Assembly (NCBI GenBank): GCA_905221605.1
Contig: CAJNDS010002332.1
Location: 198,001-258,000 of the forward strand
DNA: 60,000 nucleotides
From: Symbiodinium natans
Lineage: Eukaryota; Sar; Dinophyceae; Suessiales; Symbiodiniaceae
Reading direction: 5' to 3'
The position numbers and the translations under genes were made by a program. Position 1 is the stretch's first letter, and each line of letters starts with the position of its first letter. The notes beneath the pieces are model-generated. The model was not told the origin of the DNA and made no database searches. It was given only the letters and a program-made list of their open reading frames with translations. Shown here piece by piece: positions 12,691 through 25,300 of this stretch.

Positions 12691-13816
12691 GCTTTTTTCT
12701 GTATTTATTCTGTGGAGTGTGCCCTGTGCGAGTGTGAGAGCCGAAACCCTAAACCCTGCAATTGTTGGGCTGCTTTTCCAGGAGGGCAAGAAGGGGCTCC
12801 AGATTTTTTGGGGGTCGGCTTTCGGTCCTCCGGACCCTGAAGCAAGCTCCCCCCCCCCGTGCGCTGAACGTGTGCGAGGCTGCACACGGCTTTTTTTTGC
12901 CCCGGTTGCTTCAACCCCACTCAAGCCCAAGCCGGCCCCAGGCACTTGTAGACCTGGCCATCCGCAGCGTCCGCCTTGGCGCAAATTCGTCGGCGCCACC
13001 GTGGCGCCTCTGGGTTCTGGGCTTCTGGCTTGGTGTTGTGTGGGGCGGTTTCTTTGGAGCAGGGGGTTTGGGCCTTGTGGGTTCGGTCTTCCTCGCACCT
13101 AGTCGCCTGCCTCTGAAAAGGAGCTGCAGTGGAGTGCCCGCGAACAACGCAGACGACACCACAGCGCTGGTGGTCCCCGGCCAAGTCTCCACATGCCTCA
13201 CGAACATGCTTGCATGATCTTGCATGCAGACGCTGAGGAAGAGCTTCATTGGCATGTAAGCCCAAGCCATAGTCTGAATCTGTGACCCCAGCGCAACCTC
13301 AGAGGAACTTGAGGAAGGCCCCCCCCCTGCAGTACTGATGTCATGACTCATGCCCCGGGTTCTGAGATTCTCGACTATAACTTATAGGGCTCGATTAGAA
13401 TGTGCTGTGAAGGGGATTGTTGCTGTTTGCGGGCCTAACCAAAGAAGAACTGAGACTGAGCAAAGCCAGATCACCTGGCGCCACGCAAGGCTGTAGTGCA
13501 GCCACAGGACGTGACCACCATCGACGTGGCCTAGCCTTGACTTAGCAAACGGGGGTTTTTGAAAGTGAAACTTCTGAGGCCTGGATTCGGCCTGGATTGT
13601 CTTGTCGGCTTAGAGTTGAAGAACGCCTTGGCACATGTCGGGGTTTGGGCTCCAGGCGTGCTCACTGGCACCCTGCAATGCTACACAACGAGCTAGTACA
13701 AGCGACTGCAAAGATAATCATCTCCAGATATCGGAGTCGTCCAGCATGGAACTCTCTCAGCCGTGACATGTCGGTGGTTTACGAAGATACGGGATTTCTG
13801 TTCAAGTCGTTTTTAA

Positions 13817-13856
13817 TAGGGACCCCAATAAGGTGCACCTAATCTCGGAAACCCCC
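13817..13856 (+). repeat. dispersed repeat family B, copy 1
   Basis: The segment contains CCCCAATAAGGTGCACC followed by CTCGGAAACCCCC. It matches 23007-23045 in the same orientation and 43510-43553 in reverse. It lies 90 bp upstream of a family A element. Confidence 0.55.
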
Positions 13857-13944
13857 TTGCCGAGGTGGCAGGTGAGCTGCACATTAAGCGTGCGGAGGCC
13901 GCCCGTGCGAGCCGCAAGCGCAACAGGCCCCGGCTGGATAGGGT

Positions 13945-14098
13945 TTGGGATGTTCCCCCTTAAAACTAACAGTCCTTATTCGGGATTATAATAGGGAGGT
14001 ACCATAAGGTCAGAAAAGGATTGTAAGTAGAAGGGGGAAAAAGAGGGACTGTAGTAGGTTGTACCATAATGCTTGTAGTATAAGGGGGAACATCCCAA
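13945..14098. mobile_element. MITE-like inverted-repeat element, family A, copy 2
   Basis: A 154-bp element with perfect 18-bp terminal inverted repeats, TTGGGATGTTCCCCCTTA at the left and its exact complement at the right. The interior has the family word AGTCCTTATTCGGGATTATA. The flanks show no clear 8-bp duplication. It has no coding capacity. Confidence 0.75.
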
Positions 14099-14349
14099 AG
14101 GTTTGGGTCGGAAGCACGAAGGCCTTAGACCTCGAATATCTGCTGCTCCCAGGCGTGGACTCATGAATGCTTGTGGCGTCGCCTTGGGTCGCATGGGCTC
14201 AGATCCTGGGCGTTAAAGGCTTCCCAGCTCGGAGCCTCTAGAAGATTTTTGAGACACTGATACAGAAGAGTGCATGTGAACCAAATGAACTCACAAGGAA
14301 AATTCTTGAGGTGCGCGTAGGCCCACCGGCTCAACCGGTTGCCCGAAAG

Positions 14350-14385
14350 AGGTAGTTTTTGATGTTTCTGATGTTTTTGATGTTA
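14350..14385 (+). repeat. GTTTTTGAT short tandem repeat
   Basis: Imperfect tandem copies of a unit close to GATGTTT(T/C)T. Confidence 0.6.
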
Positions 14386-14839
14386 GTAGTTTGGTAAGAA
14401 GCCCCAAACCCCCAGAGATCCTACAAGGATGCCCCGGCCCGGCACACTGGGAGTCGACAGCGCTCGCCCCCCGTCATGCATGCCCCTTTTGGGCCTCCTT
14501 AGGGTTTAGGGCCTTTAGGGTTTGCCATGTCATCTCAGGTCCCCAAACCCCTTTGAGCCCTCTTGCTTTGCGCGGGCTTCAGATGTACTGAGTTGCTCGG
14601 TCGAGTCTGTCTAGACTGGTACCTTGCTTGCGGTGTCTTCTGTGTTTCCAGGTTAATGGTCAGTTGGATTTTGGGAATGCGCGAACATGTGGCTAGACTT
14701 CGATGTACTTCGTTCAGAGGTTGGCTTCGTTCCATTTCTACAACTGGTGGCCCAAAACCTTCAGCCTCTCGTAACTTACATCTGAAAAACTGTAATGTCC
14801 CTAGACACAACCTTGACTCAAGTCGACGCTTCCTGCAGC

Positions 14840-15220
14840 TAGCCGGGTATGCTCTGTCCAGCATCACAGGAAGTGAAACACCAGACAAGAAGGGGCATCA
14901 AAAGAAAGCACAAAGCAGCCACAGTTCGGATCCTGGAATTCCATGCAGGAGAAGTCAGCCCTGACGTCAGGGCATCCGTGGCTCTCAAAGCAGGCTGCGA
15001 ATCAGACACCGGCGAGAATATCAGAAGCGAGCGTGGGTCACGATCTCCGGCGATCTTGCTGATTTCGCCAGAGGATCCATGCCGCAGAATGTCGTCCGTG
15101 CTACCAGACCATCTCGGCCACCAAACCATCAATGCGCCGTTAATGCGATCTGAGCACGCCGGTTCACGTAAGCTGCCACACCATCCAAAACCACCAGGGC
15201 ATCCATGCCCGCCCAATTAA
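14840..15220. other. open frames on both strands, unassigned
   Basis: Frames of more than 120 codons are open on both strands over the same 370 bp (+ 14849-15220, - 14839-15216). No motif favours either. I call no gene. Confidence 0.25.
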
Positions 15221-15244
15221 GCAGTCATACCTCCCTGCTTCCGG

Positions 15245-15386
15245 ACAGTTTCCTGATTTTCGAATCGGGCTTTTTCCTGGTCTCTGATTTAGCCGTCTCC
15301 TGTTTTCCGAATCAGCCTTTTCGTCGTTTTGATTCAGCCGTTTCCTCGCTTCCGATTCAGCCTGTCTAGTTTCCGATTCTGCAATG
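15245..15386 (+). repeat. about 24-bp degenerate minisatellite
   Basis: Roughly six imperfect units close to TTTCCTCGCTTCCGATTCAGCC in tandem. Units vary in length by one to three bases. Confidence 0.7.
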
Positions 15387-18300
15387 CGGCTTTCAACTTA
15401 AGCTTGTGTTCGGCTCTCACCCCAAGAGGCTCCCAACTTCAAGTCGAGACTACCAATCAAACGCCACGCCCTGAAGCTTGAACCAACCTTCAGGTTGAGC
15501 GCGGATGGGAGCTCTGGTGATGGCTGCGTGATCGCTTAAGGTGCAGGGTTTCGGTCTGGGGGCCAAATTTTTCAGGGGAGCCAGATCGCAGTCACCAGAA
15601 ATGTGAGATGTGTGCCGAAACTTCTGGATTCGGTGTAAAACAGGCTAGCAGCACTGCCGGACTGCACAAACCTCCCTCCTCAAGTTACATGGGATTTAAG
15701 TTTTCTTCTCTCCCGCACAGCTGGCGTTAAATGTAGTATTCCAGGGCTCGAACCGCTTGCGAAGGAGTCGCCAAGTCCTGCTGCGCTGAAACTCAAGCTG
15801 CAGCGCGAGAACAACTTGAGAAGCCGCTGTGCCAAGCCCCTGAGACCTAAACCCGTCCACGCGCTTCCACCCCCCCCGAAGAGTCGAAACTTTCCTCTTT
15901 GCAACCCCCTTTCTGAGACGCACAAGTAAACTCGCATGCCTGGCGGCGAAGGAGCCGTCATCTTTTGTGATATGCCAAAAGCCTCCTGGGCTTGGAGTCG
16001 GGTCTACGGAGGCTTAGCTGCGAACCTAAAAACTACCGATCCCGACCCAACCACGAAGCACCAATCCAGATGCGCTCAGTCTATCGGATCACGGGCATCG
16101 TAGCGTTTTCGTTTTGCAAGATTTGCAAGGCCACCTCTAGGAATCGGAGTGGGAGATCTTCCCGTGCCCCAATTAAGGTGTGTTGTGTTGACAGTAAGTC
16201 TTTGCTCTCCAGTTTATTTAGAGCAGGTGTCAGAGAGGAACGTCGTGGTTGGTTTGTTGTGTGGGCTCGTGGTTGATGCACAAGCCTCTCTGAACAAAGT
16301 GTAGCTTCGACCTCAACAATGACATGCACCCTGCGAAGTGGGCTTTCGTTCAGCTAGCCGGGAGGTAACAAAAAGAAACCCAAGGGTTCGACCAAGCTTG
16401 ACACGCAGCAAGGCCATGCAAGCCCCGCGGCCCAAGACCTCCAAACAACCTTTGCACGTCTTATGGCCTTTGCCAAATTCGCATGCTTTGCACGCGGAGT
16501 CTGCCCCTCCACAGGCTGAGGTGCATGACGTCAGACATCTTTGCCAAGGGCTACAGCAAGCCGCTTGAAGTTTGTGGTTAGCAGCATCTTCTCCCGGTAT
16601 GTTTGGGCCTCTAGGGTGCCTAATGCAAGAAACCTCGACCGGCGGAAGGGCAGAGCTCATTTGCCAATTCGTTTGTTGAACAGCTGCCAGCACCGGACAG
16701 CCCTTCCAAAGGGCTGCGGAGATCCTCCAAAGGGTGTTGTTGCGGAGTAAAACACTTGGTGTCAAGGTATCTGACTTCAGGAGTTCTGGGATGCGTTCCG
16801 GCAGATCGGAATGAAAAGGGATCTCCATGTTTGAGTTTGCGGAAGCCTGGCCTTCTGCTTATGACCGGTCTTGCTGCACAGTGCGCGTTCTGGCGCGCCA
16901 GAGGTTTGCGATCTCGGCGTGAAAACATGCGTGCGCAATCAATGTGGGGCAAACCCTCTACTCAAGTATACTCTAGGCACTCTAAAACCCCAAGTGGCTG
17001 GGCCCTGTCAGCCACAACCATACGGGAACTGAAATGCTTTCAATGCGTTCGTGAGCTGTGGAAGTTTCGGGAGACGCCCTCACAATGAACGAGTGCCACT
17101 CCCAACCCAACCCCAGTGCATAAACACCCGAGTCCTCGACTCTGCCCCTCATGCGCTTCCAAGCCATTGACATGCCCCAGATGAAGTGCCTCAATGTGCA
17201 GGCCAGAATCGGCCAGAATCTCCCCGGAATGTTTTTGATCCATGAGGTCATAAAGCCTAGGAGGCCCTATACGTTTCAAAAGCACAATCCCCGCAGACTT
17301 AAGACTTCGGACCCTGCTTTCCATGCCATGGCGGCTGACAGCGCGGATCCGCCGATAGGTGCGCCGAAGCAAGTCCTCAACTCCCCCAAGCCACAACGCC
17401 CGCAAAAAAAAACGGCAACACGTGGAACGTGTGGGAGTCTTTTGCAGCTCAAGCTTGTAAAGCCCGAAGCCGAGCGTAGCACTGACAGGAGGACCTCCTG
17501 CTTTTGAACTCGAAGCGTGTCAGGTGCAGTTCGGGCAACTCTGCAGCTGACGCGGCTCTTCTGGTGGGACAGCGCCACGGCCTGGGTTCAAGGATTTCCT
17601 GATTTACGTATTTTGGGGCTTCCCCTAAACCCCTAACCCCTGCGAGCACTCATACTGACCACAACCGGGTGAGGCACAAGGGCATAAGGGCATAAGGTAT
17701 AGTACGTGTTTGTTTGAGCCTTTGTTGGGGGTGCTGCGGCTACGGCTGATCATATCCTCTTGGCTCACATAAGCCACCCATTGAGCCCATTGAAGTGTAA
17801 CCCGGTGCAGTCAGGGCAGGTCACAACTGCTTGAGCCCCAAGACGGCGAGGTGACGGAGCCAGCAGGCTGCGTGCTTTCAGCCGCCTTGCTGCCGCTGCT
17901 CGGCTGAGCCTAGTTCCAGCCGCCCGAATAGTCCGAAAGACTGTAGACCGGGCCCAGATCGTGGCTGTCCTCCTCTTCCGCGGCAAATCGCGAATCTGGC
18001 TCTCGCAAGCAAAACGACGAGAAACAACGCGGCTGCTGTCTGGGCGCCCTGGCTGCTCTCGGGTCAGGTTCAGACGGTTCCTTGAAACGGAGCGCCCGAA
18101 GATCCTATTAATTTACTTGAGATCTACTGGGCATGTTGAAGGCTCTTCGGGACTGCATCAGTCTGCTATAGCATTCCTAATTTTTTCTGCGGTGGAGGGT
18201 CCAATAAGGGGGAGAGGATGAGTGACTCGATGAGTGTCGTGTTTTGTGAAGCTTGCAGATTTGAGACCTCGTTCATCCGAATCCGTGCCCCCTCTGGCCA

Positions 18301-19288
18301 GCTCGTAGCAGAAACCTGCTGCTCAACGAAGGCAGGTGACACACACAGGAGTCGATGCCTTTGACCTCAGAAGCAGGAACAATTCTGCGGATGATTACAC
18401 CAACCTGGCCCTTAACTCACAAGTGTGAGCTTCGAGCCAATTGAATCAATTGACGATCTGATGATGGGCGGCCTCTGACCTTCTTTTTGCGGCCACCACA
18501 CCTTTCGAACCTCAACGAAGTGTAGTGTCTTCTGAAGTCCAGGCACGAAGAACCCGGGCCCCTGAGATGCCATTTTTGTAGAATGATAGGCTCGTAGCTT
18601 TTCGCTTACACTCCAGGTCACTGGATGCACGGTCCGTCCTCGAGTCCGTGCTGAGGCCGGCTGTCTCTTCTCAGGGTTTGGGCTTGTGGTTCTGGATTGG
18701 AGCTGTGGGACTCTCATGCTGTTGGAACATACATGGGTGCAGCTTCCCCAGGAACTTACACAAGCTTTCTATGTGGGCCATCCATGAAACACAAGTGTTG
18801 TGCTCTATGCAAATCTACGTAATTGATCGGACAACTTGCACCAGTGACTGCGTTGGCGAAAGTCACCAGTTCTGAGTTTGCTCGGAGCCTTTGTCTGGCA
18901 TAGCAGCAGAGAGAAGGTCCTGAACCTTCCTTACAAAAGTCTGAGTAGAGGGTCAAAAAGTTTGAACACAGGCCAACAGCCCCCTTAAGGTCGCTCTCAA
19001 CTTTTGCCAGCGCAGGTATGTGGGCTCAGTGGTGCTCCTGAGTCCAGTGAACAGGCGGAGTGATGGAGTGTGAGAGATGTCGGAGGATGTCGGAGGGTGG
19101 GGTGGCTGGATTGGAATGCAGGGGTGGCCTGAGGAAAGCTTCACTGCAGCTTTTTGTTTTGCCTCCTGATCCTGGTGCTTTTTCATCTGGGTTCCGGTGG
19201 GCTCGGCTTCTTGGCTTCTAGTCCCTATTAAGTCCTACTAGCACTCGACAAATGGTCGTTTAGCTTCTTGTTGCTTGCTTGGCTCGAG
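15387..19288. other. no gene recognised; may hold 5' exons of the transporter
   Basis: No exon could be assigned. The next gene downstream starts here at an internal exon, so its N-terminal exons should lie in this stretch, but I could not identify them by eye. Confidence 0.4.
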
Positions 19289-19347
19289 GCTCTACTACCG
19301 GCTCTTTCGCGGTCTCCGCCTGGCGTGGGAGGAGCACCTCACACGCG
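19289..19347 (+). CDS. ABC transporter exon: start of membrane domain
   Basis: Acceptor CGAG|G. It reads [19 protein letters not shown], matching the L-x-W-R-x-x-LT entry of the ABCD membrane domain. It ends in phase 1 before a GC donor (GCTTCC). Confidence 0.6.
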
Positions 19348-22300
19348 GCTTCCTAGGCTCTCTCGCTTTGCGGTTGATGCCTGCATTTGGTACTGATGTC
19401 CTTCTGCGTTACGAGTCGAGGCAGTGCATGGCTGGGTTTCAAACGTATGCCCAAAAGCAGTCCCGAGCCAGATCCTCAACTGCCCTAAGCCATCCCCCTC
19501 TTCGTATGTCAAGAGACACCTTGAGCCACGACAGTTGCACGGAGCCTCGGTGTCAGAGCACGGAGCCGGCAGGCTGCTTCCTTGAGGCACAGTGCTACGG
19601 CCACCGGGGAGGAGCCTTTGGGTCAGGGTGCTGGGGTTTGGGGCTTCAAGTTTGGGGCTTTGGGGTCCTTTCGGCTTGGAAGAAGGGTGGAAGATTCCGG
19701 CCGTTTTTTTGAGGCTTGTAGGCCTTTGGCGGGTGTAGAGAGAACTCTGGCTCTTCAGACCGTGCATGCACGGCTCTCTTAATGGCAAAGGTTGGCAAAG
19801 TATAAGACGATGGTGATTGAACTTTTGCACTGCAAAGAGCATGTTTGGCAAACTCAAGAAGAGGCTCGTCTTGGATCTAATAAGATTCCTCTTGTTGTTC
19901 ATTGTTCTTTTGTCTGGTAGTGTTTACTTTGGCTTGCGTCTTGCTTTCGGAACGGTTCAGCGTTCAGCCAGCATGAGATTTTTTGGGCCTCTCGCTGCTG
20001 CTTGCCGTTGAGTTGTTTCAGGGCCTCTTGTGTTGAACGCCTTGTTGCTTGGCGTGTTGTTCTGGCTCAGCGCTCGTATGTTTGCATTCTTCTCAGTGGG
20101 GGCCCGCGGTGGCTGCAGCGTTTTATGACAGCAGCATATGTCGCAGCCCCTGGCATATCAGAGCTTCCTGTCCGGGATTCTATGCAGTATTTAATTTTAT
20201 GCTAATTTGCGCTGCCTTGCCCTCCAGGACTTCTGTAGGTTAGGCGTAAATGGGGGTCTATGGCACTTGGGGGGCATGAAAATGGTGTTAAAGCAGCAGT
20301 AGCAGGTCCCAGGGAAAGTTTCGGGTCAGTGCAGGTTTTAGAGGCTTCGGGCTTGGAAGTACGGTTCAAGCGATTGATCTCTAGACTGCACTCTTCATTT
20401 CTTCCGGCGTGGAGAGCCTTCGTCAAGATGCCAAGTTGTTGCATGGCCCGCATTTTTTTGTTGCGGCGTTGTGTCGGCGGCAGGACTGTTGGACTTCGAC
20501 GATCGTCGAAGGGATTCGCTGCCTGATCAGAGGAGCACAGTCTGGGGGCGGCAGTGCTGAGAGCGTGATCCTGTGCCGCGACGCGGGGGCTTCCGGGAAA
20601 TTCCTCATGATGACCAACTGTCAATCCTCACAAGTGTCGGACCAGTGTTGGAGTATTGAGCCGAAGGATTTCGGCAGATGTCGGCAAGTTCACTTCGCTG
20701 GCGACCACGCTGGGTTTGGACAGCCTCCAGGCGATCAGGGTTGTGGGTTTGCTTCGAGTCTGGTTGTCCAGAAGGTTGGTGGTGCAAAGGCTGCCAGGGT
20801 CGCAAGGTATTTTGGCGTTTGTCAGTGGCCCAATATGCCGAAAAGAGAGTCGAACGTCGAAAGTATCTCTCCAACTCCCAACCCACAAGACCCAAAGCCC
20901 AAAATCCAACCCCCCCGTAAACTCCTATAACACCTTGCGTGATCGTGGCCCCTAGGCCGCGATCGACCTCTACTTCTACGCCACGCTCTTGAGGTCCCAA
21001 AATCTTCAGTGGAGAAGCTCCTCAGTGTTTTGTCAGTTTTCAGGGCTCTGGAAGTTGGCGCTAGGTCTGCTAAGGGTTGCTCTGTGTGCTCGCGGAGCCC
21101 TCAGCCCAAAGCCCAAAGTGACGACTTGGGAGGCAAAGCCTCAAACATACCCGACTCGGAAAACCTTTTGGGCTCCGCTCCAAAAGACCTGGCAGGACGC
21201 TGTCGCCTGCGCTGGCCCGCACGTCCCTTCTCGGAGCATTGCTGGGGCTGCCTGCATTGGATTAGGGGCCAATTCAGTTGTTTAGTTAGATTAGTCCAGG
21301 GGCCTGAGGGATGTCCTCTTCGAAACCTCGAGAAGACAGCGATGTCCTTCGTTCTGTTTCGCCTTCTGGTGATCTTCAAGCGCAGCTCCGCAGCTCCCCC
21401 CCGAACCATCGTCTTTGATTGTGGCCTGCTGAAGGCTTGGGAGAAGCATAGGATTCCAGCAAAACAGCCTCGTGTGACGAAGGACCCTGATGGTGCAGTT
21501 CCTCGGCCGTGATCTCCCGGCACTCTACTCCGCCGAGCGGGCGGCCGAGGGGAAGTTCACGTACACGCTGACGCGCATGCGGGACCTCAAGGGTGGCTTC
21601 TGCTTGGGGGGTGGGGATGGGGGTGTCGGGAGCGTGTCAGTGCATGGGCTTAGTTTCTGCTGCCCGGCACTTTGGTATTTTCCCTGTTGAACGCCGGGAC
21701 TCTGGGTGAAAGAGGTTGGACTGGAGTGGCAAGACCGTCATAGCCGGCGGCCCCAGCCAGGAGAATGCTGAGTCCATCCTCTTCTATGGTGGCCAAAGAC
21801 AGGACGCAGACAGAGTGCAGATTACATTCCATCTAGGTGTACCAGCTACATCACTTGTCACAATCACCTTTTTCATTAATTATCATTTTTTACGTATCAT
21901 GAGTTTCAGCTTCAGGATGCTTCAGGTGTAGGTTCAACACATACCTCAGTGAGTAGCTTTATCTTCAATACATATATATATATATATATATTTTTTTTTT
22001 TTTTATCCCTATTTCCTTGCTATATTTCCATGAGCATGATCTTTCACTGGATAGAAAGAAGCATCCCTTCCAGAAGAGGAGACTGCGCGGGCAGATGAAG
22101 TCCTCAAGCTCCGCCACCGCACGGAGCCCCACCTGAACAGCCTTGGGGGACAGGATCTGGATGCGAGTTCCCTAAACCCTAAACCCTAAACCCTAAACCC
22201 TAAAACCCTCCTGTTTGCAACCATCCCCGAGCCAAGGAGTGGGATCGCTTGGCGCAGAAGGACCTGGTCCAGCTCGTAGGGGATCAATACCGCCAGGTGC

Positions 22301-25300
22301 AAAGTAGGGGGGGAAGGGTTTGCAGGGTTTTTCATGCTGATGGTAGGAGGTTTCAGCCAGGATGCGAAAAAAACTGTGCGGCCTTTACAAACCAATAGCC
22401 AAGGAACATACACAACTCACACTTTTTTGGGCGGTTCTTCCTTGCGAGTCTGATGTCTGTGGTCGTGAAGCAGAACCAGAAGCAATTTGTCATCCGTTTG
22501 GAAGCAACTCGCACACCTGTGGCTTGCTTGCCGAACCATCGTCATTGTCGTGTTTGATGGCTGAACGAGCAAAAAAGAATGCCTGACTTGGTTCAGGCCC
22601 AAACCATTCAGCCTGAACTCTACAGGTACCACAAGATGAGCACAGAAACATCTACAATCAGGCCTTTGGCAGCACACGTAGGACGATGCATGTGACAACG
22701 CCTTCGGCGACAAAACTCTCCGACCTTGGCGGCCCTGGAAGGTCCTTGCCCTCGGCCCGGCCCTCGTCCTCGTGCAGCATCTCGGCAGAGAGGAAGCGGC
22801 GCTGTGCATGAAATGCTCAGGGTTGCGAAGGATTCGGTTCTGCTGTTTAAGTCGATGGCTGGGAGAGCTTTCAGGTTTGCCAGTGGTGCGCGAGATGCGG
22901 CGCTGCTAACGCAGGCAAACGAGGCGTGAGCGAATGAAACCCCTGACCGGGTTCACGAAAATACTGGACCTTTAATACAGACCCCCAGATAGGAGGGTTC
23001 CCTTATCAAACGGACCGCAATAAGGTACCCCTATCTCGGAAACCCACATTTGGGCATGAATGACCTCCTGGACTTCCGAGATTCTGCTTTGAAGAAGTTT
23101 GGATGCCAATGTTGTTCTTCGAATGAAGTAAGCCTGTTGAAGAAATCTTCGGCCTTTTCTTCAAGATTGTTGGGAAAAACCTTAAGAGTAAGAGGAAAGC
23201 TTCATGACTTCAATCGCAGCAAAAGTTTTGGAGACAAATCTTCGTATTTCGGCTTAAACATGGCACAAATGAAAGTGTTAGTATACGATGTCGCCGGCTT
23301 AGTCTTGAGATATTGGTGGAGACGCCTGAGCTTAGCATGAGTTTGCCAATCTGCACTTTAAGCAATTTTTGCAAATCCCTTTTGAGGCTTCGAGAGGCCC
23401 TGTCAGCGCGCAACCCGTGTGGATGTCGTCCGAAGAAACCCCACTCTCCACATCAACCCACTCCACAAAACGCTAGAACAACGGCTGCGAGCAAAGCATG
23501 TAAAAACCAGTTCGCAGGCATCCGTCATAATTGCTTTCGTGTAGCAACCTTGGCCAACCATCTCACCACAATGGCGTCGCCTGCAGGCGTTCGATGCCGT
23601 GCTGCGTGCTCTGCAGCTTGATTGCATTTGACGGATAGGGTTTCAAGGGTCCCTCCCTCATGCGCCCGCTCAACCATTTGGGCCCTGTCCCAAAGGCTGC
23701 TCTTTGCCGACAACTGCTCGGACTTCTCACGGCTCACGGCGGTAGCTTTGGAGCCCTCTTACTGGCAAATGGGCTTCTGGCTTCAGGATGCTTCGGGAAT
23801 GCATCTTCATAGTTTCAGAACTTTCGCTCGAATCCTACGGGCCGGTTGGAGCGCCGGGCTGTATGCGGTTTATAGAGTGTGTGGGAGACGTTGCTGTTCT
23901 CAGTATTTGCGGCACCTGCAGAACCCCCGAATCAATCTTCTGTTCTGTTCCAGGCTCTTCACGTACCACCGCGAACAACTGGAGGCCAAAGAGGCTGAGT
24001 CGGAGATCTCGGTGCAGCCTGCCGAGGACCTGGCAGCAGGTAGGCACTTGCGGCACTTGTGCCCCCCTACGCCTGACATGCATCGTGTGAGCCAGTTCTT
24101 CTTAAGCCTTTTTTGTGTTACCAGGCTTTGCAGTGCAGTGCTGTGAACGTCGATTCGAACGAGAAGCTCGAGCATGGTTTCGATTGAGTGTGTAGAGTTA
24201 TTAGAGTTGCAACGAAAAACACCCTCGCAGGCTGTCCGCAGTTTACAACGCAACGCCCCAAGCCAGATCTTCATGGTTCATGTGAAGAGGACGCCGGGTC
24301 CTGGCTGGAAGTCGAAGGCCTGACGCCCCCAGTCCCGCAGATTGGGGCTTGAGCTGTGAGGCTCTCTGAGGCTTTCGGCTTCTTGGAGTTGTTTGGGGCG
24401 GGTTCTTGCTGTTGGTTCTTGCTGTTGTTCTCCACCTCGCTTCGCAGTAGCTCCCGAAAGCCACGCGCGGAAACCTGCGGGTTGAAAATGCTTATGTCTA
24501 ATGCTGCCATTTTGGTCTGGGAGAAAGGCTACGAGGTAACCCCTGAGAGCCGTGACTGTACTTCAAAAAGACCTTCTAGGTTGTAAAGTTGTATAGTGTG
24601 CAGGCTAGCTTCTTGCGTCGTTGTTTGCTTCTTGTGTGAATGTGGAAGTCCTCGGAGCCTCGCCATAGAAACCCACGTGCACTGATTTGTCGATCGAGGT
24701 GGACATGAGAAGTGACCATGTTCAACATGCAGTCGAAATTCAAACCTAGCCTCCCAGTTCCACCACTCTGTCAAACCAGAACTCTAGGCCTGGCCTACTC
24801 CCAGAAGGTGGTCGTCATAAGTAGGGTAGAGTCGCCGTAACTGGGCGGTTTTCTGGAACTCTTTTGTAGTGGACTCCTCAGTTTTTTTTGCCTGCCAGCT
24901 AAGGCTCTGTTTCGCGGACAGGATTCTGGCCACCAGCCGTGTTTTAGTCATCTGTGGTGTTCGGGGCTTCTGCAAAGTTCACGTGGCTTGGGTGGTGTTG
25001 CGTGATGAATCCTGAGCAGCTCATGTCTTTCAAATCAGGTGTTCGAACCCCTGGGTTTGATCTTGGCATTATTTGGCATTCTTCTGCTCCTCTCTCATTC
25101 TCCGCTTCACCTTCCTTTCTGATACTTTTTTTGGCCCCGGCACCGAGGGCCACTCACCTCATCACCTCACCCATTCCCTCGTGGGACGAAGCAGGTTCAA
25201 GAGGTCAAGCAGGCAGCCCTCTGCCGACGAGTCCTTGCAAGTTTAGTTGAATCCGCACGCTGCTCAAAAGAGGCTCCTCTGGACCCTATCCATACCAGAC

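Noticed and set aside
12682-13351. Overlapping open frames on both strands, up to 150 codons
   Set aside because: Proline/glycine-rich in one direction and basic in the other, with no motif and no consistent splice sites. Likely chance in GC-rich DNA.
14839-15220. A possible bacterial-type or foreign insert
   Set aside because: Frames are open on both strands, but I could not recognise any protein, and there are no boundary repeats or target-site duplications.
25035-25060. GTTCGAACCCC, resembling a tRNA T-arm
   Set aside because: No acceptor, D or anticodon stems at the right distances. The same holds for GTTCGAATCC at 42842.
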